Shown here piece by piece: positions 35,327-42,594 of a stretch of DNA of 64,000 nucleotides. Below the pieces are notes generated by a model that was not told the origin of the DNA, made no database searches, and worked only from the letters and a program-made list of their open reading frames with translations. Source of the DNA: Bacillota bacterium. GTDB taxonomy: Bacteria; Bacillota; UBA4882; UBA8346. The stretch spans positions 124,001-188,000 of the forward strand of contig JAEYRX010000096.1 in the NCBI GenBank assembly GCA_023435225.1. The letters are read 5' to 3'. A program made the position numbers and the translations under genes. How positions within the stretch are numbered: the first letter of the stretch is position 1; each line of letters opens with the position of its first letter.

Positions 35327-35736
35327 ATAGTAACAAAGTATTGGATTCTTTCGCATTAATAGCTTATTTTGAGAACGAACCGGGTAGCGAAGAAGTCAAA
35401 GAATTGCTTAAATTTGCCAATGAATCGGAGAACCCGTTATTGTTAACCAGGGTGAACTGGGGTGAGATTTTATACATTAGATGGCGTTCCGGTGGAGAGG
35501 AAAAGGTCCGGAAGCTTATTTATGATCTTGAAACTCTACCAATTGATGTTGTAGAAGTTGATAGAGATTTGACAATATTGGCCGCCTCAATAAAAGCAAA
35601 ATACCGATTATCGCTGGCTGATGCATATGCTGCCGCTTTGGCTAAGTCAAGAAACATGGAATTGGTTACCGGTGATCCGGAATTTAATCAATTAGTGACT
35701 GAAATCGGTATATATTGGATTAGGAAAAATCATTAA
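35323..35736 (+). CDS. PIN-domain ribonuclease toxin (VapC-like)
   Basis: A 137-residue PIN-domain protein. The acidic residues for metal binding are visible in KVLDSFALIAYFENEPG at the N-terminus, VNWGEILY in the middle and LSLADAYAAALA plus LVTGDPEF near the end. VapC toxins cut specific RNAs, often tRNAs, and it may be notable that three tRNA genes surround this operon. Translationally coupled to the AbrB-like antitoxin. Confidence 0.9.
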   Translation: MNSNKVLDSFALIAYFENEPGSEEVKELLKFANESENPLLLTRVNWGEILYIRWRSGGEEKVRKLIYDLETLPIDVVEVDRDLTILAASIKAKYRLSLADAYAAALAKSRNMELVTGDPEFNQLVTEIGIYWIRKNH

Positions 35737-35744
35737 CATCTTGA

Positions 35745-35773
35745 TTTACAATTTCGTAAGTTTGTGCTATAAT
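35745..35773 (+). promoter_or_regulatory. Promoter of tRNA-Arg (ACG)
   Basis: TTTACA (35745-35750), a 17-base spacer and a perfect TATAAT (35768-35773), 24 bases before the tRNA. Confidence 0.85.
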
Positions 35774-35796
35774 AATTTCTTGTCAATCGAAATTAT

Positions 35797-35872
35797 GCGC
35801 CCGTAGCTCAGCGGATAGAGTGCCTGACTACGAATCAGTAGGTCGCAGGTTCAAGTCCTGCCGGGCGCACCA
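35797..35872 (+). tRNA. tRNA-Arg (ACG)
   Basis: 76 bases including CCA. Acceptor arms GCGCCCG and CGGGCGC, anticodon loop CTACGAA with anticodon ACG, T-arm GCAGG-TTCAAGT-CCTGC. The first pair of the anticodon stem (C-T) is mismatched. Its anticodon and T-arm sequences are repeated downstream in broken form. Confidence 0.93.
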
Positions 35873-35885
35873 TATGCAAGTTACT

Positions 35886-35912
35886 ACCGTTCCGAAGGGA
35901 CGGTTTATTTTT
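35886..35912 (+). terminator. Terminator after tRNA-Arg
   Basis: ACCGTTCC and GGGACGGT form a stem with a GAA loop, followed by TTATTTTT. A second copy (36067-36095) follows the broken tRNA copy. Confidence 0.75.
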
Positions 35913-35920
35913 AGGGTAAC

Positions 35921-36053
35921 GAGTGCCTGACTACGAATCAGAGTCGCCAAAACTGTTCCATCCCTGGAACATGGCGACAAAACGCATAGAATAATCAAAG
36001 AAGAGCCTCCTGGCGTTTCATGGTCGCAGGTTCAAGTCCTGCCGGGCGCACCA
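35921..36053 (+). pseudogene. Broken second copy of tRNA-Arg (ACG)
   Basis: GAGTGCCTGACTACGAATCA (35921-35940) repeats the D-stem end and anticodon arm of the tRNA-Arg. The T-arm and acceptor end GGTCGCAGGTTCAAGTCCTG to CCA recur at 36022-36053. Between them lie about 80 unrelated bases that hold a hairpin (GTCGCCA, GTTCCA, TGGAAC, TGGCGAC), and the 5' acceptor arm is missing. It cannot fold into a tRNA. A further copy of the anticodon fragment follows at 36103-36123. Confidence 0.8.
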
Positions 36054-36138
36054 TATTAAAGTTACTACCGTTCCGAAGGGACGGTTTTATTTTTTAGGTA
36101 ACGAGTGCCTGACTACGAATCAGAGTCGTCAAAGCTGG
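36022..36138 (+). repeat. Second copy of a ~117-bp block spanning tRNA 3' end and terminator
   Basis: The block beginning with the T-arm GGTCGCAGG, going through CCA, the terminator hairpin, and the anticodon-arm fragment ending GAGTCG, is present at 35842-35958 and again at 36022-36138, 180 bases apart and about nine-tenths identical. This looks like a tandem duplication or the footprint of an element that integrated at the tRNA 3' end. Confidence 0.75.
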
Positions 36139-36237
36139 TGTATCTAGTTATATTTGCTAAATGTCAAAAGATTGTCAAAGGAATTTAGGATCTTTAATAG
36201 AAACTATCCAAAATAATTTATTAAAAAGAGGTGCGGA

Positions 36238-36495
36238 ATGAATAAATTAACGGATGCTCAAAAAAGAATGATTGTCCTGGGAATCGGGTTGGCTATAGTT
36301 ATTTTAGGGTTAATTCAAGGGATTACTAAAGCGGAGTTTTTTACTAAATATAAAGAGGTTATTAATGAAGTAACATTTGTGGCGATGATGATAGCAGCCG
36401 TGTTATTATTTAGTATTAAAAGAAAACAACAGACCGAGGAGCAAGCTGAACAATCTAAGATTGAGGAAACAAAGCCGGAAGAATCACAGAAATAA
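36238..36495 (+). CDS. Small membrane protein, two predicted helices
   Basis: An 85-residue protein with helices at about residues 10-28 (MIVLGIGLAIVILGLIQGI) and 43-60 (TFVAMMIAAVLLFSI), then a charged tail rich in Gln, Glu and Lys. A purine-rich ribosome site (AAAGAGGTG) precedes the ATG. I do not recognise a family. Its position between the tRNA-Arg scar and a phage-type protein leaves open that it came with a mobile element. Confidence 0.65.
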   Translation: MNKLTDAQKRMIVLGIGLAIVILGLIQGITKAEFFTKYKEVINEVTFVAMMIAAVLLFSIKRKQQTEEQAEQSKIEETKPEESQK

Positions 36496-36669
36496 ATCCT
36501 TAAGAGTTAATATTTTTATGGGTTTGAGGGAATATTATAGGCCTGAGGCGAAAGGCTGAAGGCGAAAGGAAATACACCAAGCAACAGAGAAGAGTTAAAA
36601 GAAAAATATTTGGGCTGAAAAAAGATTTAAATGGACTTTTGGAAAAATGATATGTTTTGAGGGACTGGA

Positions 36670-37089
36670 ATGGAGCATTTAAATCAAGAGATAATTGTTG
36701 GGGAAACGCCAGGAGTCAGGCTGGATTCGTGGGTTAATGAGAATGTGATGATCACGCCGCCTTTGTTTGCATATAATGAGATTGGAAAGAGGGCGCCTGA
36801 TTATTTCCCAGGGGGTCATAAAGAAAGGATCGCCATTCACGACCGGGTAATGTCGGAGCAGGTTCCTAAATATTCGACGGATATTACGGCTGCCTGGAAA
36901 GTGGTGGAGGCGGTTAATTCCCGAGGTTGGCAGTTTTGTATAAGATTGACCGAGGATGGCCGGGTTGTAGCCGAGAGCGGTTCAGCCTGTAACTCCAGTT
37001 CTTTTTTTCATGACGGGGATTACTATGAGACGGTACCGGAGGCGATTTGTAAGGCGGCATTGATGGCGATGCTGGATATTAATAATTAA
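36670..37089 (+). CDS. Phage ABA-sandwich-domain-like protein
   Basis: A 139-residue protein. The segment YSTDITAAWKVVEAVNSRGW and, at the end, TVPEAICKAALMAMLD match the pattern of small phage-encoded ABA-sandwich proteins (BC1872 type: YSTDI-AAWEVVE ... PLAICRAALLA). The N-terminal 55 residues with LDSWVNENVM also occur in such proteins. Function is unknown. It supports the idea of phage-derived DNA next to the tRNA-Arg duplication. The ribosome site is weak. Confidence 0.65.
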   Translation: MEHLNQEIIVGETPGVRLDSWVNENVMITPPLFAYNEIGKRAPDYFPGGHKERIAIHDRVMSEQVPKYSTDITAAWKVVEAVNSRGWQFCIRLTEDGRVVAESGSACNSSSFFHDGDYYETVPEAICKAALMAMLDINN

Positions 37090-37107
37090 CCAAATCTATA
37101 AAATTAT

Positions 37108-37169
37108 TCTCTGGGCCTTTGTGTCTCTGTAGCCTATAAATTAGCCACAGAGGCACTGAGATACAGAGA
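37108..37169. repeat. Palindromic intergenic repeat of the CCACAGAG family
   Basis: TCTCTGGGCCTTTGTGTCTC and TGTAGCC are mirrored by AGCCACAGAGGCACTGAGATACAGAG. Same layout as 11241-11302, with more mismatches. Confidence 0.7.
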
Positions 37170-37189
37170 AAAGCTTATTACATATCTAT

Positions 37190-37218
37190 TAAAAAGCACC
37201 TTGCGGTGCTTTTAAAAT
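37190..37218. terminator. Two-way terminator between convergent genes
   Basis: TTAAAAAGCACC and GGTGCTTTTAA form a stem with loop TTGC; A and T runs on both sides allow use on either strand. It covers the stop codon of the outer-membrane protein gene. Confidence 0.8.
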
Positions 37219-38000
37219 TTATATTGGCATTTTACTGTTAAGCCGCTGGTATCGCATGATACATCGGCGCCGGAAACGCTGTAATCAGTCATTGCTTTGG
37301 TATATTGGGCAATAGCCGTCCAGTTTTGATTGATATTCACCTTAGTGTATATTTCCAGGGCTGAATAATCAAGATCATGGAGATGGGTGGAATCGTATTT
37401 GGCATCATTTAGATCCAGCCGTAAAGATCCGCTGGGATCGATCATCTGACGATAGGTTGCCCCCAGTTCAAGCCGGTCGATGGGTTGATAACTTACTCCA
37501 GCTCCCAAATAGGCTCCTTTGATAGTTTGTTTAATATCGGCCGAATAATCCGAAGAGACCCAGCTAAGATCCAGTGTTCCGGAGGCGGTTGTTTTATATT
37601 CAGCGTAACCAATTATTCCAGTGAGGTAAAATGATTTGGCAACTTGAAATTTGCCCCTTCCCTCAACTGAAAATATACTGTTATCTTCATCCAAATCGGC
37701 CTCAATTGTTTCGCCCGGATAAGGATTAATCTTTAACCCTGCAAGATCAGTCGTACCCCAGCTATAGTTAGCTTCTATGGTATAGTTTTGGTTGAATTCA
37801 TACCCCAAATCAGCCGTATACAGTTTGCAGGGAGTATTTAGGTCTATTTTTAAATTAGCCAAATCGGGAACTTTGATTGTCAGGTCATTAGATAAATCTT
37901 CATAACCCAGACCTACATAAAAACCTTGGGCGGATACTACTGCCGTTATCCCGAAAATTAGGCAAAGTACCGTCACAAAAATCAGATTCAGTTTCTTCAC
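37212..38000 (-). CDS. Outer-membrane beta-barrel protein
   Basis: A 262-residue protein with a classical signal peptide (MKKLNLIFVTVLCLIFGI ending AQG near residue 26) and then alternating hydrophobic and polar residues typical of beta strands, for example NYTIEANYSWGTTDL, FYLTGIIGYAEYKTT and AYLGAGVSYQPIDRLELGATYRQ. It ends in Phe (KCQYKF), the recognition signal of barrel-assembly machines. The pattern is OmpA/OmpX-like with about eight strands. This is direct evidence for an outer membrane. The start codon is GTG with GGAGGG upstream. Confidence 0.85.
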   Translation of the reverse strand: MKKLNLIFVTVLCLIFGITAVVSAQGFYVGLGYEDLSNDLTIKVPDLANLKIDLNTPCKLYTADLGYEFNQNYTIEANYSWGTTDLAGLKINPYPGETIEADLDEDNSIFSVEGRGKFQVAKSFYLTGIIGYAEYKTTASGTLDLSWVSSDYSADIKQTIKGAYLGAGVSYQPIDRLELGATYRQMIDPSGSLRLDLNDAKYDSTHLHDLDYSALEIYTKVNINQNWTAIAQYTKAMTDYSVSGADVSCDTSGLTVKCQYKF

Positions 38001-38139
38001 AATAAATCCCTCCGTAATAATTATGCTTTTGGACTTGGTTCCGGTTTATAATATGAAAGAGGGATTATAAAGGTGAAATGGTTCGGCAAAATTGGTGAAT
38101 GATTTGGGAGGCGAACCAGATTCTGTGAGAGTATAAAAG

Positions 38140-38168
38140 TTGTAAAAAAGGCCCGAATCTGCTATAAT
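38140..38168 (+). promoter_or_regulatory. Promoter of tRNA-Arg (CCU)
   Basis: TTGTAA (38140-38145), a 17-base spacer and a perfect TATAAT (38163-38168), 20 bases before the tRNA. Confidence 0.8.
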
Positions 38169-38187
38169 ATTAATGCTAAATTATTAT

Positions 38188-38263
38188 GGCCCCGTAGCTC
38201 AGAGGATAGAGCAGCGGTTTCCTAAACCGTGTGTCGGATGTTCGACTCATCTCGGGGCCGCCA
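38188..38263 (+). tRNA. tRNA-Arg (CCU)
   Basis: 76 bases including CCA. Acceptor arms GGCCCCG and CGGGGCC, anticodon loop TTCCTAA with anticodon CCT, T-arm GGATG-TTCGACT-CATCT. The T-loop has C where A is more usual. Confidence 0.93.
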
Positions 38264-38280
38264 ATGTTTGAACCTTGTTG

Positions 38281-38315
38281 GGATTGTCAAAAAAATCGTT
38301 TGACAATCCTTTTTT
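38281..38315 (+). terminator. Terminator after tRNA-Arg (CCU)
   Basis: GGATTGTCAAA and TTTGACAATCC form a perfect 11-bp stem followed by TTTTTT. Confidence 0.92.
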
Positions 38316-38424
38316 GATTGCTCCTTTAAACAAAATTAAATCTAAATATTTCCAAGTGTGATATAATGTAACCATTACAGCAAAACGTTTGGTTTATTTA
38401 ATAGGACAAGCGGGGGTGTAATTA

Positions 38425-38985
38425 ATGGGTACTGCTAAAAAACTTCGGGACCGTTTATATACACATAAAGATTTGGAGCAATTCCCGGAAGGAGAGATTT
38501 GGGAGTTGCTGGAAGGAGTACCTTATCAATTAGCGCCGCCGACAGTAAAACATCAAGAAATTTCCGGAGAAATATTTAACCAATTTTATAATTATCTCAA
38601 AGGAAAACCGTGCAAAGTTTTTGCGGCGCCTTTTGGAGTGTATTTGCCGGATACTAATAAAAGAAATAACTTTATAGTACCGGATATAACGGTGGTTTGT
38701 GATAAGATCGACGGCGATAAATATATGGGGATACCAAGTCTGGTGGTGGAGATTATATCTCCATCAAACAATGAAGCGGAGTTTATCAGAAAATTTAAAC
38801 TCTATCAAACACTTAAGATTAAAGAGTATTGGATTATTTATCCTAATGAAAAGATTGTATCAGTATTTAAGTTAAATCAAAACAATAACTACGAATTAGC
38901 TTATTATACCGATGAAAACAACAAACTCAAGGCCGGAATATTTGAAGACTTATATATTGATTTAAGCTTGATTTTTGTAGAGTAG
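38425..38985 (+). CDS. Uma2-family (DUF820) PD-(D/E)XK nuclease-fold protein
   Basis: A 186-residue protein with the Uma2 pattern: WELLEGVPYQLAPPTVKHQE, VPDITVVCD, VVEIISPSN and KLYQTLKIKEYWII, giving the Asp, Glu and Lys of a restriction-like nuclease fold. The family is expanded in cyanobacteria and some Bacillota and is often near transposons, but its role is unproven. It is alone here, after a terminator. Confidence 0.85.
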   Translation: MGTAKKLRDRLYTHKDLEQFPEGEIWELLEGVPYQLAPPTVKHQEISGEIFNQFYNYLKGKPCKVFAAPFGVYLPDTNKRNNFIVPDITVVCDKIDGDKYMGIPSLVVEIISPSNNEAEFIRKFKLYQTLKIKEYWIIYPNEKIVSVFKLNQNNNYELAYYTDENNKLKAGIFEDLYIDLSLIFVE

Positions 38986-39003
38986 TCGTCCACGCCAGCT
39001 TCC
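38985..39003. repeat. 19-bp dispersed word, inverted match to 19584-19602
   Basis: GTCGTCCACGCCAGCTTCC is the exact complement of 19584-19602. At 19 kb it forms one arm of an inverted pair; here it stands alone directly after the Uma2 stop codon. Confidence 0.7.
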
Positions 39004-39065
39004 GCTGCACACCTGGACATAAATCCGGAAGAAATGTCGTTCTATTTTATAAAGGTGGTTTTATT

Positions 39066-39881
39066 TTGTTTTCAGAATCAAATCAACCACATTTTGCGGT
39101 TGAAGGTTATCTTCCCAAAGAATCTAGTGGCAAAATTAAGAGAATTACTTTTCCCGTCAGTCCGATCTGTAATATTCAGTGCCGTTATTGTACGAATGTT
39201 TTTGCACGATCCAGCGTTATGACAGATTCGGAGATATCCGTTATTACTCCAATCCAGGCCTTATCATTGTTGTCAAAAACTATGGAGGATGAACCATTGA
39301 TTGCGGAGATCGGGGTTAGCGGACCAGGTGAGCCGTTAGCCACTGATGACGCTTTAGATTTTTTAGAGTTGGTGAATTTAAAATATCCGAAATTCACTAA
39401 ATATCTGGGCACCAATGGTTTATTATTAGCCGATAAGGCAGAGCGGATTGCAGCTTTGGGGGTTAAAGAAGTTACCGTTACGGTCAATGCGGTAGACTTT
39501 GAAATTTTAAAAAGAATCATTCCCCAAATATTTTATAACGGCCGTTCAATCTCCGGGGGATACGGCGCACGTCTGTTATTAGCGATGCAGTGGGAAGGAA
39601 TCCGGAAAATTTCCTCATTTGGCGTCAGGGTTACGGTGAGTACGGTTGTAATTCCAGGGTTGAATGAGAATCAAATAGAGGCAATTGCCAAGTTCTCCTC
39701 TAAAATGGGGGCTTCGGCCCTAAAATTGATCCCATTGAGTCCCCAAGGCGGTTTCAAAAAGTGCCCTCCTCCCAGCCTACATCAGTTGGATTTGGCCCGC
39801 AAGACTGCTGAAAGGCACATAACGGTAATTAGAGCACAGCAAGGTAATCAGAAAATCGTTGGTTGTGTACATCAGGATTAG
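39066..39881 (+). CDS. NifB-like radical SAM protein
   Basis: A 271-residue radical SAM enzyme. CNIQCRYC (CxxxCxxC for the 4Fe-4S cluster) follows RITFPVSPICN, close to the NifB N-terminal sequence, and VSGPGEPLA and TNGLLL are further radical SAM words. It ends shortly after SPQGGFKKCPPP and GCVHQD. NifB makes a carbon-centred iron-sulfur precursor of FeMo-co. No other nif gene is in the window, so it could be a NifB homologue serving another cofactor. The start is a TTG with AAAGGTGG seven bases upstream. A terminator follows. Confidence 0.8.
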   Translation: MFSESNQPHFAVEGYLPKESSGKIKRITFPVSPICNIQCRYCTNVFARSSVMTDSEISVITPIQALSLLSKTMEDEPLIAEIGVSGPGEPLATDDALDFLELVNLKYPKFTKYLGTNGLLLADKAERIAALGVKEVTVTVNAVDFEILKRIIPQIFYNGRSISGGYGARLLLAMQWEGIRKISSFGVRVTVSTVVIPGLNENQIEAIAKFSSKMGASALKLIPLSPQGGFKKCPPPSLHQLDLARKTAERHITVIRAQQGNQKIVGCVHQD

Positions 39882-39908
39882 TAAAATATTATTACTGAAA
39901 TGAAAGAA

Positions 39909-39930
39909 GCGTCCGTTCGGACGCCTCTTT
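39909..39930. terminator. Terminator between convergent genes
   Basis: GCGTCC and GGACGC with loop GTTC, followed by CTCTTTTT on the plus strand, between the radical SAM gene and potD. Confidence 0.75.
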
Positions 39931-39938
39931 TTCAATTT

Positions 39939-40982
39939 TTAGTGGGCTTTTACTTCCGTCCAGATCCGATCAAACTCTTTAACCGACTTGCCTAGATCGA
40001 TAAATACCTCCGAATTCTTTAAGTCGGAAGCATGAGGATAGAGTGACCGGTTTTCAGTAATCTCCTTCGGCAATTTTTTTATGGCCACTGTATGAGGGGT
40101 GGCATAGCCGATATAACTGGCGTTTCTATAAGCTATATCGGTATCACACATATAATTGATGAATAACTCAGCCTCTTTTTTATGAGTAGCATCTTTTGGA
40201 ACAACCATTGCATCAAACCAGAGATTGGTCCCTTCCTTTGGAATAACATAATCAAGCTCTTTATTTTCCTGCATGCAGAAGGCGGCATCCCCCGACCAGA
40301 CCACGGCTAAGGCGGCTTCTCCAACAATCATTTTATCCTTTACTTCATCGACGACATAAGCTAATACTAATGGTTTTTGGTCGATTAAGGCTTGTTTAGC
40401 CTTTTCCAGTTCGTCAAGGTTTTTACTGTTCAGGGAGTAGCCGAGCATTTTAAGGGCTACCCCGATACTGTCACGCTGACTGTCCAACATTAAAATCTGT
40501 TTAGTATATTTCTTATCCCAAAGGATTTTCCAACTATCGGGTTTAGTGGCGACCATTGTTTTATTGTATAAAATACCGACGGTTCCCCACATATAAGGGA
40601 CTGAATATTCATTATGGGGATCATAACCGAGGTTTTTAAAGGAAGCACTTATGTATTGATAATTAGGAATGTCGGTAAAATCCAGCTTATCAAGCATACC
40701 CTCATCAATTAAGCGTTTGATGGTATAATCCGAAGGAATAACCACATCATAATGGTTGCCACCAGCTTTGAGTTTAACATACATATCTTCGTTAGTAGTA
40801 AAGGTGTCATAGTTTACTTTAAGATGATATTTCTGCTCAAAATCTTTAATTACCGATTCGTCAATGTAGTCTCCCCAGTTATAAACGTTAAGTTCCCCCT
40901 GATTGTTTTTGCAACCGCCGAAAAACAAGATCGAGCTGCAAAAAATAGCGACTAAGACAAGAATAATAACTTTTCTCCGCAC
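39939..40982 (-). CDS. potD: Spermidine/putrescine-binding lipoprotein
   Basis: The extracytoplasmic receptor of a polyamine ABC transporter, 347 residues. The signal peptide ends in a lipobox (SSILFFGGC), so the protein is lipid-anchored through that Cys. The mature part has LNVYNWGDYIDESVIKDFE, VIPSDYTIKRLIDEGMLD, VPYMWGTVGILYNK and WSGDAAFCM, all typical of PotD. The start is GTG two bases after the potC stop region, with AGGAGGAG in front. Last gene of potABCD. Confidence 0.94.
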   Translation of the reverse strand: MRRKVIILVLVAIFCSSILFFGGCKNNQGELNVYNWGDYIDESVIKDFEQKYHLKVNYDTFTTNEDMYVKLKAGGNHYDVVIPSDYTIKRLIDEGMLDKLDFTDIPNYQYISASFKNLGYDPHNEYSVPYMWGTVGILYNKTMVATKPDSWKILWDKKYTKQILMLDSQRDSIGVALKMLGYSLNSKNLDELEKAKQALIDQKPLVLAYVVDEVKDKMIVGEAALAVVWSGDAAFCMQENKELDYVIPKEGTNLWFDAMVVPKDATHKKEAELFINYMCDTDIAYRNASYIGYATPHTVAIKKLPKEITENRSLYPHASDLKNSEVFIDLGKSVKEFDRIWTEVKAH

Positions 40983-40984
40983 TC

Positions 40985-41773
40985 TTACTCCTCCTTTATT
41001 TTTTCCTTCTGTTCCCGAGCCATCATAATATTAACAATAGTTAGTAAAATAAGCACGCAAATAAACATTAAGGTTGAAAGGGCGTTGATCTTGGGGTTGA
41101 TTCCACGCCGGGCCATTGAATAGATAGTTATTGAGAGGGTGGATACTCCTGATCCGGTATTAAAAAAGCTAATTACAAAGTCATCCAAGGAGAGGGTGAA
41201 AGCTAACAGCAAACCGGTGATTACTCCCGGGAGAATCTCCGGAAATACCACCTTCCAAAAGGCTTGCTGCGGAGTAGCGCCCAAATCCAAAGCTGCTTCA
41301 TAAATACTCTGATCCAACTGGCGTATTCTCGGTAAGACCGAGAGGATCACATAGGGGATGTTAAAGGTGATATGCGAAAGGAGCAATGTAAAAAAACCCA
41401 AAGGTAATTGAATAAAGATGAATAAAAGCATAAAAGAGATACCAGTTACGATATCCGGGTTTAAAACCGGAAGATAAGTAAGGTTCATGGCGGCGGCTTG
41501 GGGAAAAAGTTTCATATTGTTGATACCAAAAGCCGCCATAGTCCCAATGATAGTGGCAGTCAGGGACGATAGACAACCAATGATTAATGAATAATATAAT
41601 GAGGTTAATATATGGCGATCTTGAAACATCTCAATATACCAACGGAGGGTAAACCCATCCCAAACTCCCCTGGAACGGGAGTTGTTAAAGGAATAAAAAG
41701 CTAAAACTATGATGGGCGCATAGAGAAAGGTAAACATCAAAAAAATATAACCTTTTTTGAAGATGTTGTTCAC
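40985..41773 (-). CDS. potC: Spermidine/putrescine ABC transporter permease
   Basis: A 262-residue inner-membrane permease with six helices. The EAA loop that touches the ATPase is EAALDLGATPQQAFWKVVFPE, followed by FTLSLDDFVISFF. I chose the GTG at 41773, because its GTGA overlaps the potB stop codon and GGGGGCGG lies six bases upstream; a TTG one codon earlier is too close to the ribosome site. Confidence 0.93.
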   Translation of the reverse strand: MNNIFKKGYIFLMFTFLYAPIIVLAFYSFNNSRSRGVWDGFTLRWYIEMFQDRHILTSLYYSLIIGCLSSLTATIIGTMAAFGINNMKLFPQAAAMNLTYLPVLNPDIVTGISFMLLFIFIQLPLGFFTLLLSHITFNIPYVILSVLPRIRQLDQSIYEAALDLGATPQQAFWKVVFPEILPGVITGLLLAFTLSLDDFVISFFNTGSGVSTLSITIYSMARRGINPKINALSTLMFICVLILLTIVNIMMAREQKEKIKEE

Positions 41774-42594
41774 CAAAGTCCGCCCCCTTCTTGTTCTTTT
41801 TCATAACGAGAGGTAAAGCCCATTCCAATTAAAATGATCATCATCATTACCACTGATATTGCTGAGCCGAAATTCCAATCACCGACAGTAATGAACTGTT
41901 GTTCAATCAGGTTTCCGATTAAAGTATATTGTCCGCCCCCCAATAGCCGGGAGATAACAAAGGTGGTGACTGCCGGCATAAAAACCATGGTAATTCCGGA
42001 GGTAACTCCAGGAAGGCTTAACGGGAAAGTAACTTTCAAAAAGGTTTGCAGGGGGGTAGCGCCTAAGTCTTCAGCGGCTTCAATTAAGCTATTATCAATT
42101 TTGCTTAGCACCGAATAAATAGGAAGGACCATAAAGGGTAAAAAATTATAAACCATACCAAGTAAAACAGCGAAATCATTGTATAGCAGATTCAAGGGAG
42201 CTATACCGATATAATCGAGCAAAGTATTGATGAGCCCTTTGCGTTCCAAAATAGTTAACCAAGCATAAGTCCGCAGGAGAAAATTCATCCACATCGGCAG
42301 GACCAGGAGCAAAATCAAGGTATTCTTATGATTCAACTTGCGATCGGCTAAAAACATCGCAGCCGGATAACTTAACAAAAGACATAAAGCAGTACTAATC
42401 CCTGCTAAGAAGAGCGAACGAATCAGAACTTTAAGATAAATCGGTTCGATAAAACGCTTAAAGTTGGCAAAGGAAAATTGAACAGTAAATCCATTACTTA
42501 CGGTTAAGCTAAAATAGAGCAATAACATCAGGGGAATTACCGTAAAGATAACCATCCAAAAAATATATGGATAGGATACCCAGGTTCTGCGCAT
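41770..42594 (-). CDS. potB: Spermidine/putrescine ABC transporter permease
   Basis: A 274-residue permease with six membrane helices, partner of PotC. The EAA loop is EAAEDLGATPLQTFLKVTFP. The words YAWLTILERKGLINTLL and GMVYNFLPFMVLPIYS match PotB. Its ATG shares one base with the potA stop codon, so the genes are translationally coupled. Confidence 0.93.
   Translation of the reverse strand: MRRTWVSYPYIFWMVIFTVIPLMLLLYFSLTVSNGFTVQFSFANFKRFIEPIYLKVLIRSLFLAGISTALCLLLSYPAAMFLADRKLNHKNTLILLLVLPMWMNFLLRTYAWLTILERKGLINTLLDYIGIAPLNLLYNDFAVLLGMVYNFLPFMVLPIYSVLSKIDNSLIEAAEDLGATPLQTFLKVTFPLSLPGVTSGITMVFMPAVTTFVISRLLGGGQYTLIGNLIEQQFITVGDWNFGSAISVVMMMIILIGMGFTSRYEKEQEGGGLW

Noticed and set aside
35921..36053. 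Intact second tRNA-Arg
   Set aside because: The 5' acceptor arm is missing and about 80 bases split the anticodon and T arms, so no cloverleaf can form.
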